From Acanthaster planci (lineage: Eukaryota > Echinodermata > Asteroidea > Valvatida > Acanthasteridae): 64,000 nt of DNA. Positions 1-12,600 of the stretch are shown here, in pieces; the stretch's first letter is position 1; every line of letters begins with the position of its first letter. The DNA lies in contig NW_019091411.1 in assembly GCF_001949145.1 (NCBI RefSeq), positions 1,140,328 to 1,204,327 of the forward strand. Reading direction: 5' to 3'. A program made the translations under genes and the position numbers. The notes beneath the pieces were generated by a model. It was not told the origin of the DNA. It ran no database searches and worked only from the letters and a program-made list of their open reading frames with translations.

Positions 1-785
1 GTTTTTCATTGTTTTCATTCCCGATAATACAAGGTTCCTATTACAACAAGGTAATCTAAAGTCCAATGACCTCTTGTTAACGAGGTTCGGCTGTAGAGTG
101 TATCTCTTCCACATGCCGTCGCACAGACGGGTTATGAAGTTGTTTTTATATACTAGTGTGCACACGTGAGACGCGTTGTGCGCGACCGACGCCGACTTTG
201 AGGCATTAGACTGTCGGTAAATTTTGTCCAATGAAAAACTCTAAGCGGTTAGAGACCACTAACGCCGTAAGATACATGGGAAGGTGGGTACGAGCAAAAA
301 TCCGTCACGATGGATACTTAAGAGCGCCCTCTGCTTTACATGAAGGGAGTGCTGGCAGGTAAAAACAGCTAAGAAAAAAATACAAATAAACAACATTTGA
401 AAAGTCAATATCGCCGATATTCTCGTCATGTTGCTGGATCCTCTAAAAAAAATTACAATTTCAGGGTTAAAATGTACATTTTGAAAGAATGGGTAGCTTT
501 AAACTTCCCAAAGAGACCAAAATAGTGGAGGTGAAATCACCCAGTAAAATGAATGGAAAAGGCAGGACATTGCATGAAACACAGGGAACAAAATAATTAA
601 CTGTCCTTCCTCCGATAAGCTCAATAATACCTTTAGATAATTATCTATCCAAAATGGTGAGAAAGAAAAAATCACTTCACTAGCAAGGGGTTGAGGGAAC
701 GGAACTACATGTATGTCTTTGAAATAACCTCTGGAGAAATGGTAAAAATGTAAGTGCCAACTTGACAAAATCAACAAAAATGCAG
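1..785. other. Intergenic, no gene seen
   Basis: Nothing coding is recognisable. The only notable short motif is an AGAGGGCGCT-type element (reverse strand of 322-334), which recurs elsewhere in the window. Confidence 0.6.
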
Positions 786-2427
786 TTTATTTGTGATGAA
801 TTTTATTATTAATGAGATTCACTAAAACAATTCTACATCAGATAGAGGATGTCTCACTGCAAGGGTATACATACATACAGTAAACAGTAACTGACACACT
901 GGCAATATGCTATACAACAAGCTGGTGAACAACTCTTTTCGAGTCACTCCATTTTAGCCACTGGCTAATTTCATACATATCCTTGGGCAGGTCGACTTGC
1001 CCAATTGTACAGAACTACCGTTTCCAGCTACGCAGTCATACAATATGTACAAACCTTTGGCTGGTTGGCTGCAAAAGTATCAGGCTTTACATGACCCCGA
1101 TTTGACAAAGCAGATGTATGAAACTGGCAACCATTTGAGGAAGATGTCACACGAAGCATTAAAAATTGTACTAATAAACACAGAGGACATCAAGTAAAAA
1201 AAAAATCAAAGGCAATTTGACTTCTTAGATGAGAGAGAAAAACCAAACAGGTATGTAGGCTAAAAATTCACTGCTGACACATTTGTTATTACAAAAGGAA
1301 ATTTGGTATTCTCTAGGGAAATTCAAAAACAAAGTCCTTTCCCCGTTTAAACGGTTCCAACTGTTTCCTGTCAAATGAACAGAAAATGTATCCACAGACT
1401 TTGAATGTCGGTTGCATTCCGTTCAACTGGTTTCAGTTCAGACATGTTTTGATGAGAATATCATTAAAGCTTAAAATATATGTACATGTAATTGTATCTA
1501 ACTAGGTTAAAGTAGATTTTTAGTTATGAACGTGTGAAAACATAGGTATCAGCTACACTGCTCTGTAATACTAAATGTGTTGATCAAGTGATTAAAATAA
1601 GATCAAACTCAAAGGAGCAAAACAATTCCTGTTCAGCTTTAGTTATCATTTAAAAACTCTCAAATGTACCTACATCATGGAACTAAATATCTCTGTGTGA
1701 CCGAAATTCAGGGAAACCCTGGCATGTAACATATCTAACAAACTTAATTTTTTTCCTTGACTTAGTTGTAAAATAATAATAAAGATTTTTTTTTGGCGGC
1801 AGACATACCATAACTAAGATTGGAAGTTGTGGACACATTCAAGGACAATTTAATCATGTGTAAGGCTTTGCAGGCAATGTCACGAGTGGCCACAGCTGTT
1901 AACTGTCACTTTTACCTCAGGTACCCCAGCAACTGAATACAGGTTACTGTACAATTGATAGTTTTACTGAAAAAAAAAAGAAGTGGACATTGCCAATCGT
2001 GGTTGTGAATAAAACCTACATCTAAATCACTTTAACTGCGAACAGAAAAAAAGAGAAAACCAAACGAGACAAGCGTTTTCATGCCTCAATTGTACAGATT
2101 AAAAAAAAACACAGCTAATGTACAGCGGTTCAATAATATGACAAAATACAGTAACTGTAGACCATGATTTACTTTAAAAAATGTATCTAAAATTCCAATG
2201 CTCCACGATTCTTTTGGGACGTCATGTTTCTTCCATCTAACAATATTTTAAAAATACACAGTCTGATTGTTATCTCCAGAGCACAGGCTAGGTTGTCTAT
2301 GACATATTTAAGCACAAGGAATTACAAAATATAACATTTTTTACATTATTTTAGTTGCTAAGAGACCGCTGTTTTGACACCAGAGACAGAGCATGATGGG
2401 AAGGGCCAGCTCTTTCCAGTTCCAATA
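786..2427 (-). other. GLYR1: GLYR1 3' UTR (predicted)
   Basis: No credible coding sequence lies downstream of the GLYR1 stop. Two minus-strand AATAAA hexamers, at 802-807 and 786-791, are the best poly(A) signal candidates and would give a 3' UTR of about 1.6 kb. The region is A/T rich with many A-runs. The 3' boundary is inferred only from these signals. Confidence 0.45.
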
Positions 2428-2502
2428 TCACATGTTGACTGCTTTGTAAATTGCTGATATGTCTTTCTCTCCCAGACCCAAATTCTTCGCTCTTTTGAAA
2501 AG
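2428..2502 (-). CDS. GLYR1: GLYR1 terminal coding exon 14
   Basis: A short exon missed by simple ORF scanning. After the acceptor CAACACAG it reads [20 protein letters not shown] then AVNM and TGA. It aligns with the human C-terminus [20 protein letters not shown]. Joined in phase 0 to exon 13. Confidence 0.95.
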   Translation of the reverse strand, partial: LFKRAKNLGLGEKDISAIYKAVNM

Positions 2503-3593
2503 CTGTGTTGAATTAACAACAAAACAAATAACCTGAGAACTTCCTGGCACGGCAAAAAAATTTCAACTGCAAGAAGATTACAAAAATTTAAAACACGTAA
2601 AACAAAGACTGCACAAATTTAAACACCACACCGAACTGCCTTAACCACTTCCTGTCGGGCAACCCGTTTTCGAGTACATAGGCTTTATATGCAGAGCCAG
2701 GGAGCTGGGAACTGGGACAAAAGAGTTGGACCTTATAACAAAAGACTGAGCTGCTGAGCATTACCGACATTTTTTCGCTCTCAATAGTGGAGATCATCCA
2801 GCATTGTTTTGTAACAGTATACCAGGATTGAGGCATTTAGAGCGAGCGGATTACCACTGGGGACAAAAGCCCTCCACCACCACAGCGATGAGCCACACAG
2901 CACTGCTGCATGCTAATCTGGCCCCTATTGAAAAGAGGTCAGCGGTGCACTGTGACGGTTTCGGGAACAAAAGAATCTTACATAACAACGCACAATCTGG
3001 GCTCTTTTCCCAAGGCTGCAGGCCTGGCTGAAATATTCAGTAGTCAATGAAGGTTACCTGTCAGCTTTAGAGTAGGTCCAATGAGTCCTTCATGTGGGTA
3101 TAAACGGCCATTAAATGAAATGATGAATTTTTGAAGAATTTTGAAAAGAGGAAATCTTGTCTTGCTCCAGAAAAATCCACCCGGCAGCAAGTGGTTAATA
3201 TGGTTGGCTCAACAGCGCTGCTTTGCATCCAATAACTGGCAAACCAAAATCCTGTTGGATTCCACTTAAGGTAATAACATACACAGCCAAACAGTTTGGT
3301 GAAATTTTTTACCAATGTGGAAATTTTAACCGTGCCCTCCAACTTTTTGAGTCCTATGTAGCAACATACACATAAAATGTCTCTTGGACAAATCAAGCAA
3401 ACAAATCAGAGGAAAAAAGAAAGAAAATGGCCAACAAATAATGGCAGACTTAAAAGAAAAACATAATGATAGACAGTCACTTGGGAAGGAAGAAATCAAA
3501 ATCCTCCCAAACTACGAAATGCACACAAATAGACAGGCATGAAGACAGACAGACAGACAGACAGACAGACGGACGGACGGACGGACGGACACG

Positions 3594-3633
<40 letters not shown>

Positions 3634-3638
3634 GGCAT

Positions 3639-3673
<35 letters not shown>

Positions 3674-6600
3674 GGTCAACTCCCAATCTAGTGGACCTAC
3701 CTCATTGACAGCTGCGGAGACAGGTACTGGTTGCTCCACCTGATCAGCCAGGGCCAAGGCCAATCTCATGTCCTTCTGCTGGTACTTAAGTGGAAATGCT
3801 GGGGGGTACTTGTTAGCCAGAATAGCTGACAACAAACAAGCAAAAGAGAGACAAACTGTCATCTGGAGATGAAGTTATAGAATAACTTCTTGAATAATAA
3901 ATGGTCAGTTGAAACTGTTGGGGGTGCCAGTTACATGCACAATCTTTGAAAAGGCACTTTTGTGTTTTCAGTTAACTGTATTTTGTATTTTGTTTTGCTA
4001 TTTCAACAAGTAATTTGGTGCCATTTTGATTTTTACACTAACGCAAATTTCTACATTCATGAGCAAACCTGTCATGTCATACCAAGGACAGATCGGTAAT
4101 ATTATATGGATTTGTGCACAAAACACTGCTGGGAATCTTTTATATTTTGGTGCTGTAAATTTTGGTTTCTGTGGTGAGATATTGTTGTGTATTAAAGTAA
4201 ATAGCAATAAGCCAATGAGCAACCTTTTCTTAGAAATTTTTTCAAAGAGAAAGTTTCTGGGTTCAAAACCTGAAGATAAAAACATGTGAACCATAAAGTG
4301 TCTTCCTGATTTAAATCAAAGCAACAGTGCTCCCACTTGTCCAGAAAAACTAGGACAATTTTTGGTATGTAAAAAGTATGCATTATAAGATACTTAAACC
4401 CCCCCCCAAAAAAATTCCCTTCCAACATTGAATAGGAGTATAAAAATGCACAAAAAAATTGTGTCTTGAAAGAATTCATCGAATGGACTCATTTACTTCA
4501 AGATCAGGAACAAGATTAAGAAGTCAATGCTCTTATTTCGATACCCTGCACGATACTCGATGAAACCACAGACGAAGACAGTCAGCCCACAGCAAACTGA
4601 GACTTAATGATTGAGCATACCGTGGTCCAGTGGCTCTGATGTGTGGTTCTCCTACAATGGTATGTGGGTTCAAATTCTGTAGTAACATGTACCAGGATGC
4701 TTTTGTTCCTTAGGCTAGATGCGTTAATACAACTGCCCTCTCTCTACCCAGGAGTTCAAATGAGTGCCTGTGTAGATTGATAATAGGCTATGCTGATCTT
4801 GAGCTGCTGAAGAAAACTGATCTCGTGGCCCAGTGACCAGGGGTAACAATTGTAAACCGTACTCAGACCCCTGCAGGGATATAAAGTGCTCCACAAATGT
4901 CCCCAATGATATCACTTTGCCCACCTTTCCCCTTGCCACTGATGAGGGGGCTTGATATAGAGCCCAGGTTCAGCACATCCAGCAGCGTCTCCTGGCTGAG
5001 GCCGGCCCTGTCAGCCACCGCCATGCCCTCGGCAAAGCCGCTCATGATGCACCCCATGACCATGTTGATGATGATCTTCATCTTGGAGCCGTTTCCCACA
5101 TCCCCTGTGGGAGAACAATTTATGCAGGAGTGAGCTTTTGCTTGCAGTAAAAAAATGTTGGAGGTAAACCAGTCTGGCAGCTCAAAGGATATTTTCACTT
5201 TACCCTGATTCATTGAGCATTCATGTTAAACACTTTCCTCAACACAGAAGCCAATATGACATATGCCTTTGGTTAACATGTGAGCAGTATCAAGCCTTGT
5301 GTAGAGAAACAGTGATTGTGCTCTACATTCCTAAATCTTCAAAATCCTATGGACCATAATGACAGATCTTCAAGGATCTGGAAGCATGCAAGGGTTAATT
5401 CTCAAACTGAATAAATTCACCCCTGCTGTTACTGTACATGTAACATCTCTGGGCTACAATCTTAATGCTTCTCAAAATGTCAATGAATTACATGTGTATT
5501 GTTTTTTTCTTGATTTAATCTAAAATCACAAGCCATATAGTGTCCGACAGTAAAACAAGAATAGAAAAGTAAAGAAATATCCCACAGAATTTCTAACCAT
5601 GAAAGGTCAAAAGACATTCAGCTAGTCTACCACAATGGCTTCAAATTCAGAAGCATGCCAAGCTTAAAAGACGAGAGCATTTTTAATGAATGCAATAAAA
5701 TACAACACATTTTCAGGGTGCAAAGGTCGGGATCTCACCGAGAAAGCAAGCCTTCTTGCCCATTGCCTGGAAGCAAGAGCTGCAGTCATCAAACAGCGTC
5801 CTGTCACCCGCTCCAATGATTACTAACGAGCCCTCCATAGCTGGCTGTACGCTGCCGACGACTGGAGCTTCCAGAAACCTACCTTCCCTAGCAGTGATAG
5901 CCTGGGGAAAAGAAAAAGTATTAGTAAAAGAAAAAAAATCACACCAGGTTGTAATCATTGTTTGTTATGTACCAAGTTGACTACTATCATAAGCATCCCA
6001 AAATATCAATAGCATTAGGGACAATTAGAGGTATGAGGTACATGTCGGTACAAGGCTTAGTAAAACTACATGGTCACATGTACTCAACCTGTTTCCAGTG
6101 CCGACTTCAAGAAACCTACATATGGCAGCACACTGATTTTGACATGAAATGCACTTTGCTTGTAGTTTGTCAAATGAAGCGTCACACAAAATGGTGTTTT
6201 TTTTTAACAAGGAACTTTTCCCAACCTGCATATATGACCTGCACACGGACCATTTCTGACAGTCCATGGTAAACTCCAACACAGAGGCAAATCCCTGCCA
6301 ATGAGACACACTTACCCCTTCCAAGCCTGTGACTGTTCCAATGTCAACAGTTGACATGTCCACCAAAGCCTTGCCTTTTTTCATGCCGTCCAAAACTCCA
6401 TGCTCACCAAAAACAATCTGTGTTTGCAAAAAAAAAATACTACTGTGATCAATATGCCTGTTTTTCAGAGACAATAAATTCTGAAAGTCAATCATTCTAA
6501 AAACTTATCCTACAATTCATTACAATATGTAATTCTGATGGCAAGCGAAGTATATCACTTTGTATTTCATAAAAATACCTGCATAAATGTTGTTTACATT

Positions 6601-9600
6601 CTTCCCTTACAGTCGTGAGTTGAACTGGCACATTATTTAAAAGTGCAGGATTTTGTCACACTTTCGATTACATTCTTTACTCTGTTCTTTTGCTTTAATA
6701 CACGTAGAATTTCTGTAAATTAGTTTAATGTCAATGGAATGGGTTCCCACTCTAAAAGCAAGTCAAATGCCACATTGAGCATACACTTAATTACAATTTC
6801 TTTACAAAATGAATATGATGCAAGCTCATTAAATGTAACGAGAAACACTTACGGCTCTGAGTGCTTCTGAATCTGACACCATCGAGAAAACAATGTCACA
6901 CGTCGACACAAGTTCAGAGACGCTCTTGGCTTCCATTGCGCCAGCTGTCACAAAATCTGCACACTGTTGAAGAAAACAGAACCACAGAGATTGGATCGAC
7001 GCCGTATGAAAGTGGGAAAAAGTGGCAGTTATTGACACATTTAACCCTCCTTTTGTTGTAACAGTCACAGACAGTCAAAATTCCTTCCAATAAGCCACTT
7101 GAGAGTTAAATTTGAATAAAATCTGGTACACTGAGTTCTTTAAATTCACGCGAACATAACAACTTGAATTCTCCATACTGAAACCACTGTTATACCTCGT
7201 GATTCGGGGCAAGCTTTTGCTTAGTTACATAAGAGACTCCTTGCAATACACTGTTCTCAATGGAGAAGAACGTCACAAAGGAACCAGTCCATTCCAGAGA
7301 TGGTGGTCGCTATTCAAAGGCTTGCCCCAAATCACGAGGTACAGCAACAGTGTCTTTAGTCTGGGGAATTCAAATTGTTATGTTTATGTGCAATCAGATA
7401 ACAGAGTGTACCAGATTTTATTCAAATTTAACACGCAAGTGGCTTATTCTCCCTCTACAGTACAAAGACAAATAATATGTCACTTGACTGATTTTGACTG
7501 ATAGGACAACTGTGCCAAGAATGTAGGAAGGTTTATTAAACAACCGTGATGCAGAGTGGTGAGTAAAAGACACAGCAAGGCAACACTTCTAACAGAGTGG
7601 AGAACAGGGAAGAGCTAAATATAAGGCATGTTCTTCATAAAATGGGCCAAAATGCAACTCTGGATGTCATTTTTCAAAACTTCTTAAAGAGTCACTTTGA
7701 TCATGTAAATTACAATTTAGCACCTTCAGATTTATAAAAATGACTATATTGGGATAATTAGGCATGATATGTACTTATGCCGAACATCTGGTTGGCTACC
7801 AGTGCGAATCAAATGGAGTTGAATTCATTTAAAGTGTTTACACCAGAGGACTTGATTTCAAAACTTCTCTCAACAAGAAGGAGAATTCAGTATATTTTTC
7901 GACTGATGTATTTTAAAGCAACTACAATATATGAGCCATGAAAAAAAGAGCACAAAATTGACGGAAAATGATGAGAAACGTTTGGCTCTCTTCATTCTCT
8001 TACCGTTTATAATCACTCTCACAATACCCACATATATATATCATAACTTATATAAAACTTATATCTTTCGACCGCCAAAAATTTCTTTAAGTTTGGCTGC
8101 ATCAAAACTGTATGGGAGTACAATATGTTTGTTGCGAACGTCATATTTGACAAAATTTTGATGACGTTTGAGAATTTTGACAGAAACTGCATGACATTCG
8201 AGAATGCCGAAAATGCTGTCACATGTAGTGCTCAAAAATTCCATGTGCGATTTTCATTTTGCCAGTTATTTTGGAGATAACTCCACTGAAAATAAAATTA
8301 AAATTAACAACTCTGAGCATTAGATTTTCATCAGGAATTGTATTTTTTGCAAACGTCATTCAGAATGACGGATTTTTTTTGGAGAAAAATTGTTTCGAAG
8401 AGAAAAAGCGCGGAGCGTTGCCATTCCGTGGAGGGGCTCATGATTATCGAATAAAAAAGAGGGTTGTTGTTAAAGATCAAACAGGCCACAATGCAGCAAA
8501 ATGTTTCTCTAACGTCACCGCGAGAGATTGATGGACGCCGCAAAATCGGAATGATTGGTATTTCGGACTGCAGTTTTTTTGGAACATACTTGAAGAAAAT
8601 GTGATCGGTCAAGCTGTAAAAGGATGATGGTTTGGCGGTGCTTTTTTCACTCTTTTTTAAAGCTTGTGTTGTACATCAATATATGGATTTTACTCTATTT
8701 TTTGCAGTCCATTTTTTGGACACTAATGACAGAATTGAATGACGTTCGTGACTACTGACTTCGGGACCTGATTAATTGTGAGAGGTACTTTTTAATTTCG
8801 TGAATTTATGGTTTTAATATGTGTAAATATTATCACCTTTCACCACAAATAAATCTGTGTAAAATAACCTCAGGGATTATCACTCCTCAGTAAATTCTAT
8901 TGGCTTGGATTTTAACAGGGAGTTCATGTCTGTCAAAAATGCTGACGTTCAAGACTTTAATTAATCAACTCCAATTAAGTTGAAAGGTTGACACGGTCAT
9001 CATTGTTCCAGATATCAGCCATGACTTCCCTCATTACATCAAACATTCGAAATGAATTCACTGCTGTTCACTTCAGGAAAAATGAACCCCCAAAGTTGAA
9101 CATTATCTAATGGTCCATATTTTGAGGAACCTGCCATAATCAGAAAATTAACAAAAGTCTGGCTCTGAATACAGTAGCTTGATGCAGATTACAACCAATA
9201 TCCACACTGCATCGGATGTGAAGCTAGATGAACATTCAAATTACCTCAAGAGAGCTTTCAGTGGCAATACTGAAGTTACAATTGGTTTGGGGGGGGCATG
9301 TCTATGACTGTAGCAATTTCAGTACGATCACTGGACCTACATGTCACCTCAGGACTCTTTTAACATGAAAAACTTTAGTTGCTATTGGAGTGCTTGAACA
9401 CGGCACAAAACAAAATTGATATAGCGCCCTCAAGGTCTTCAACACTACTTGTGAGGCAACCTCCAATCTGAAAAAGATTGTTTTCACATGGTTTTATGAC
9501 ATTTTACATAATAATGTTCCTAAATTTCTGTTTCTCCTGCTTCAGTGTGACATCATCCATGACATCCACACCATTAATATCTAGGGTCACTTCAAGATGT

Positions 9601-12600
9601 ACTTTGCATCAGGGAGATGTTAATTTTAATTACAGGTTTTGCCCTTACTCAACACATACATGTAAACATTGTGAACTCAGTGATTGTCCAAGAGCTTATG
9701 AAAAAATTCACGAGCTCATTCAGGTGGGACTCGAACCAATGACCTCCTTATTTACAAGAGCCGATGTCTCTAGCACTAGTAAGCAGGACGTGGGTTCCAG
9801 TCCACCCGAGTAGGCTTGTGAATTTTTTTCGCAAGCTCTCAGACAAGCACTAAGTATACTGTGTTTATAAATATAAAACCCGTAATTACAATATCTGGAG
9901 TGTTTAATTTACAAGTGTGGCTATCTGCATTAATACAGCTTTAATACATGGAGGTGGACAACGCCAACTTCTGACAGAAACGACAGCAATGAGAGGGTGA
10001 GCAACTTTGATTATGTACATGTAACTGCACTATTGGAGAGCTACATGTATCTTGTGAAAAGCGGATGATAAACTCATTCACCTGAACATTAACCTCTGCC
10101 AGCAGTCACTTCCTAAGCAACTTAGCCAGGACTCATACCCGCCCTTATAATTTGATCGAGGGAGGAAGGACTAGACAACATATGGTTCCTTCTATGAAGG
10201 TGACCGACCTTTGCGATATTTATGTAGCAGTACAGCTGTGGATGAAATATGGTATGACGATGGGACATCTTGTTCAACTGGGTAAACACTTAAAGTGTTT
10301 CCACAACAAAAATACTACAGTTACTCTTCTGGCTGTTAACAAAATTTTAAAAAAAGGAAAAAGTGAATTAAATCGGATGATATAAATGTCACAATATTTG
10401 ACATATTTTTTTACAGGATGGATTTCTTAAAAAAACACCACCTGATAGGATTTCAATTTTCCTGGTAAAAACTACAAGTGGTTCATCAGGGTCAAGGTTA
10501 TTTATTAAAAGGACAACAGATAACAAAATATCAATTAAAAGTGACCAAACAAAGTGACAAAATTTTGAGTTAATGTTTCATTAATATTTGAATTTTCCAA
10601 AACAGCTACAGTCATTTGTAAAAGTTTAGGATCACCCATACAACATGCATCAAGAAAAACCAAACATACCTGAAGAAAAACCAAACTTAAACCCATCAAT
10701 CATGGCAACTCATGTTTATTTTCAATGAGCAACCTCAGTACTTTGGTTAAACAGCTGCATTCCCATGATTTGAAATGTTAACAGTCTGATATTTAGTGTG
10801 CCCTCCTTTATTTCTGATTACTTAGACTGTTTTTTTACCTGCCTTTGCGAACAATTTTATTCAAATGAGTGTCTGGCACTGTTATGCACCACTATAAAAA
10901 CGTACCAAGTAATCATTCAATGAGACAATGTAACGGAGGCCCAGCGACAGAAATACCAATAAAATTCCAGTGCAGTAATTGGGGCCCCAACAATGTCAAT
11001 ATCAATTCATTAAATCTTAGTTATTACTACCCCTAGAAATGTATCAAATAGCTTCAAATATTTCCCAACTTCATGAAAACGCGGAAAATAAAAACCAGAC
11101 TAAAACCTTTAAACCAAACCCCAAAAAACATATGGAAATATGACAGCATATATCTATGCATGCTTAAAAGCAATTAGAAAATGTGCTGTAGCAACTGCCG
11201 TGCATAAACAGGTGGCATGTTTATCGTGATCAAATTTCCTCTGACATCAACCATACTTGTAGTAGGTCACGCATTAAAATGCTATATTTAGAACAAGCAC
11301 ACATGATACGACATTCTTCTAATAAGCATGGCTCATTGCTCGACATCGTGTAGGCCTCCTGCTTATCATGTACATGTACATATATATCCATGTACAGGTC
11401 TGTATCTTGGAACAAAGATATGACAATGAACTGATCAACCATGTAATCAATGCCTAGAAAGTTTATCTACGTGTAGAACTATGCACCGACTTCGTTCATA
11501 TTCCTTTTTGGCGACAGGGAGGGGGGGACATTTAGCCCTATTCCCTTTATCTTATTTTCCAATCACATGCCCCACTTCCCACCAGTACATTCAATTCAAC
11601 CTCCAGCAGGACCAACGTTTTGGGACAACTGACCTATTTTAAAGCCTGTGACGCATTTAATCAACCAACCTGCCCACTTTGCCTCTTGCCTTATTTGGGG
11701 GTACAGAGGGTCTGAGGACCAAAGGCCCCAGCTCTACACTGCCCTATCAATGCATGTTTGGAAGCCTCCTTTTGGTGTGTGTGCCTGGGAGTTTCCATTG
11801 TGAGGCCCATCATAAAAGTGAGTGATAAAGTGCTTTGTCAATAGATGTGCCTTATTTAGGTCCAAGTTGTGTTTAAAGTTGTGTTTGGTGTGGTCCCTGA
11901 GTGAACCAATATTAACTGACATATCATTTTGCAGGGGTGTGAGTGGCCACTTGAAATTAAAGCTGAAAACAGCGAGCAAAAACCTGAAATGTAAGAAGTC
12001 CCCATAGGTTTGTACACAGCAGGTGCACAAAAGAAGTTGAAATTGAGGGTCAACATCTAAACAAAAAGCTGAATTTTCCATGTGCACATTATGAAATGTA
12101 CCGAAAAACTAACAAACCAATAACAAAGCATCGGTTGAACTGGGTCTAATGTGTCTATGACTCTTAGAAGGTCCATCACATTCCTTCATGTCCACAGGTA
12201 TATAATAAGACTTTTTCACCTCTCAGTTTTCAAAATCCCCAGATTGCCCAGACAATGAAACAGATCTGACTGCAAATCTTGGCCGAGTCAGCCCCTAGGA
12301 ATGTCAGTACTGAAAACAAGGTGCACATGATTTTCTGTGCAATGTTCAAATCTGGGAATTTAGGAAATTCCAGGACAAGAGTGGAAAAAATGAGGTTCTT
12401 CAGTTAATAGTCTTGGGAAAAAATGTGAACTTCCTGATCTGCAGCTTGCTTCCTCCGTAAAAGTGACATGTACAGCTCAAAAAAAGTAAAATAGCACATG
12501 GACCCTTTAAAACGGTATCATTCATAAACCACAAATTAGGTTTAAAATTGAAATTATTATTATTAAATTATTATTAAATTCAATTTACACAGTGCTCATT

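Noticed and set aside
3466-3862. Open frames through the GACA repeat (Cys/Leu/Ser or Thr/Asp/Arg-Gln repeats)
   Set aside because: Microsatellites lack stops in several frames. Only the GLYR1 exon 13 part (3701-3825) is coding.
11734-12087. 117-aa minus-strand frame that vaguely recalls a retroelement C-terminus
   Set aside because: No defined motif such as GIY-YIG or RT residues could be pointed to.
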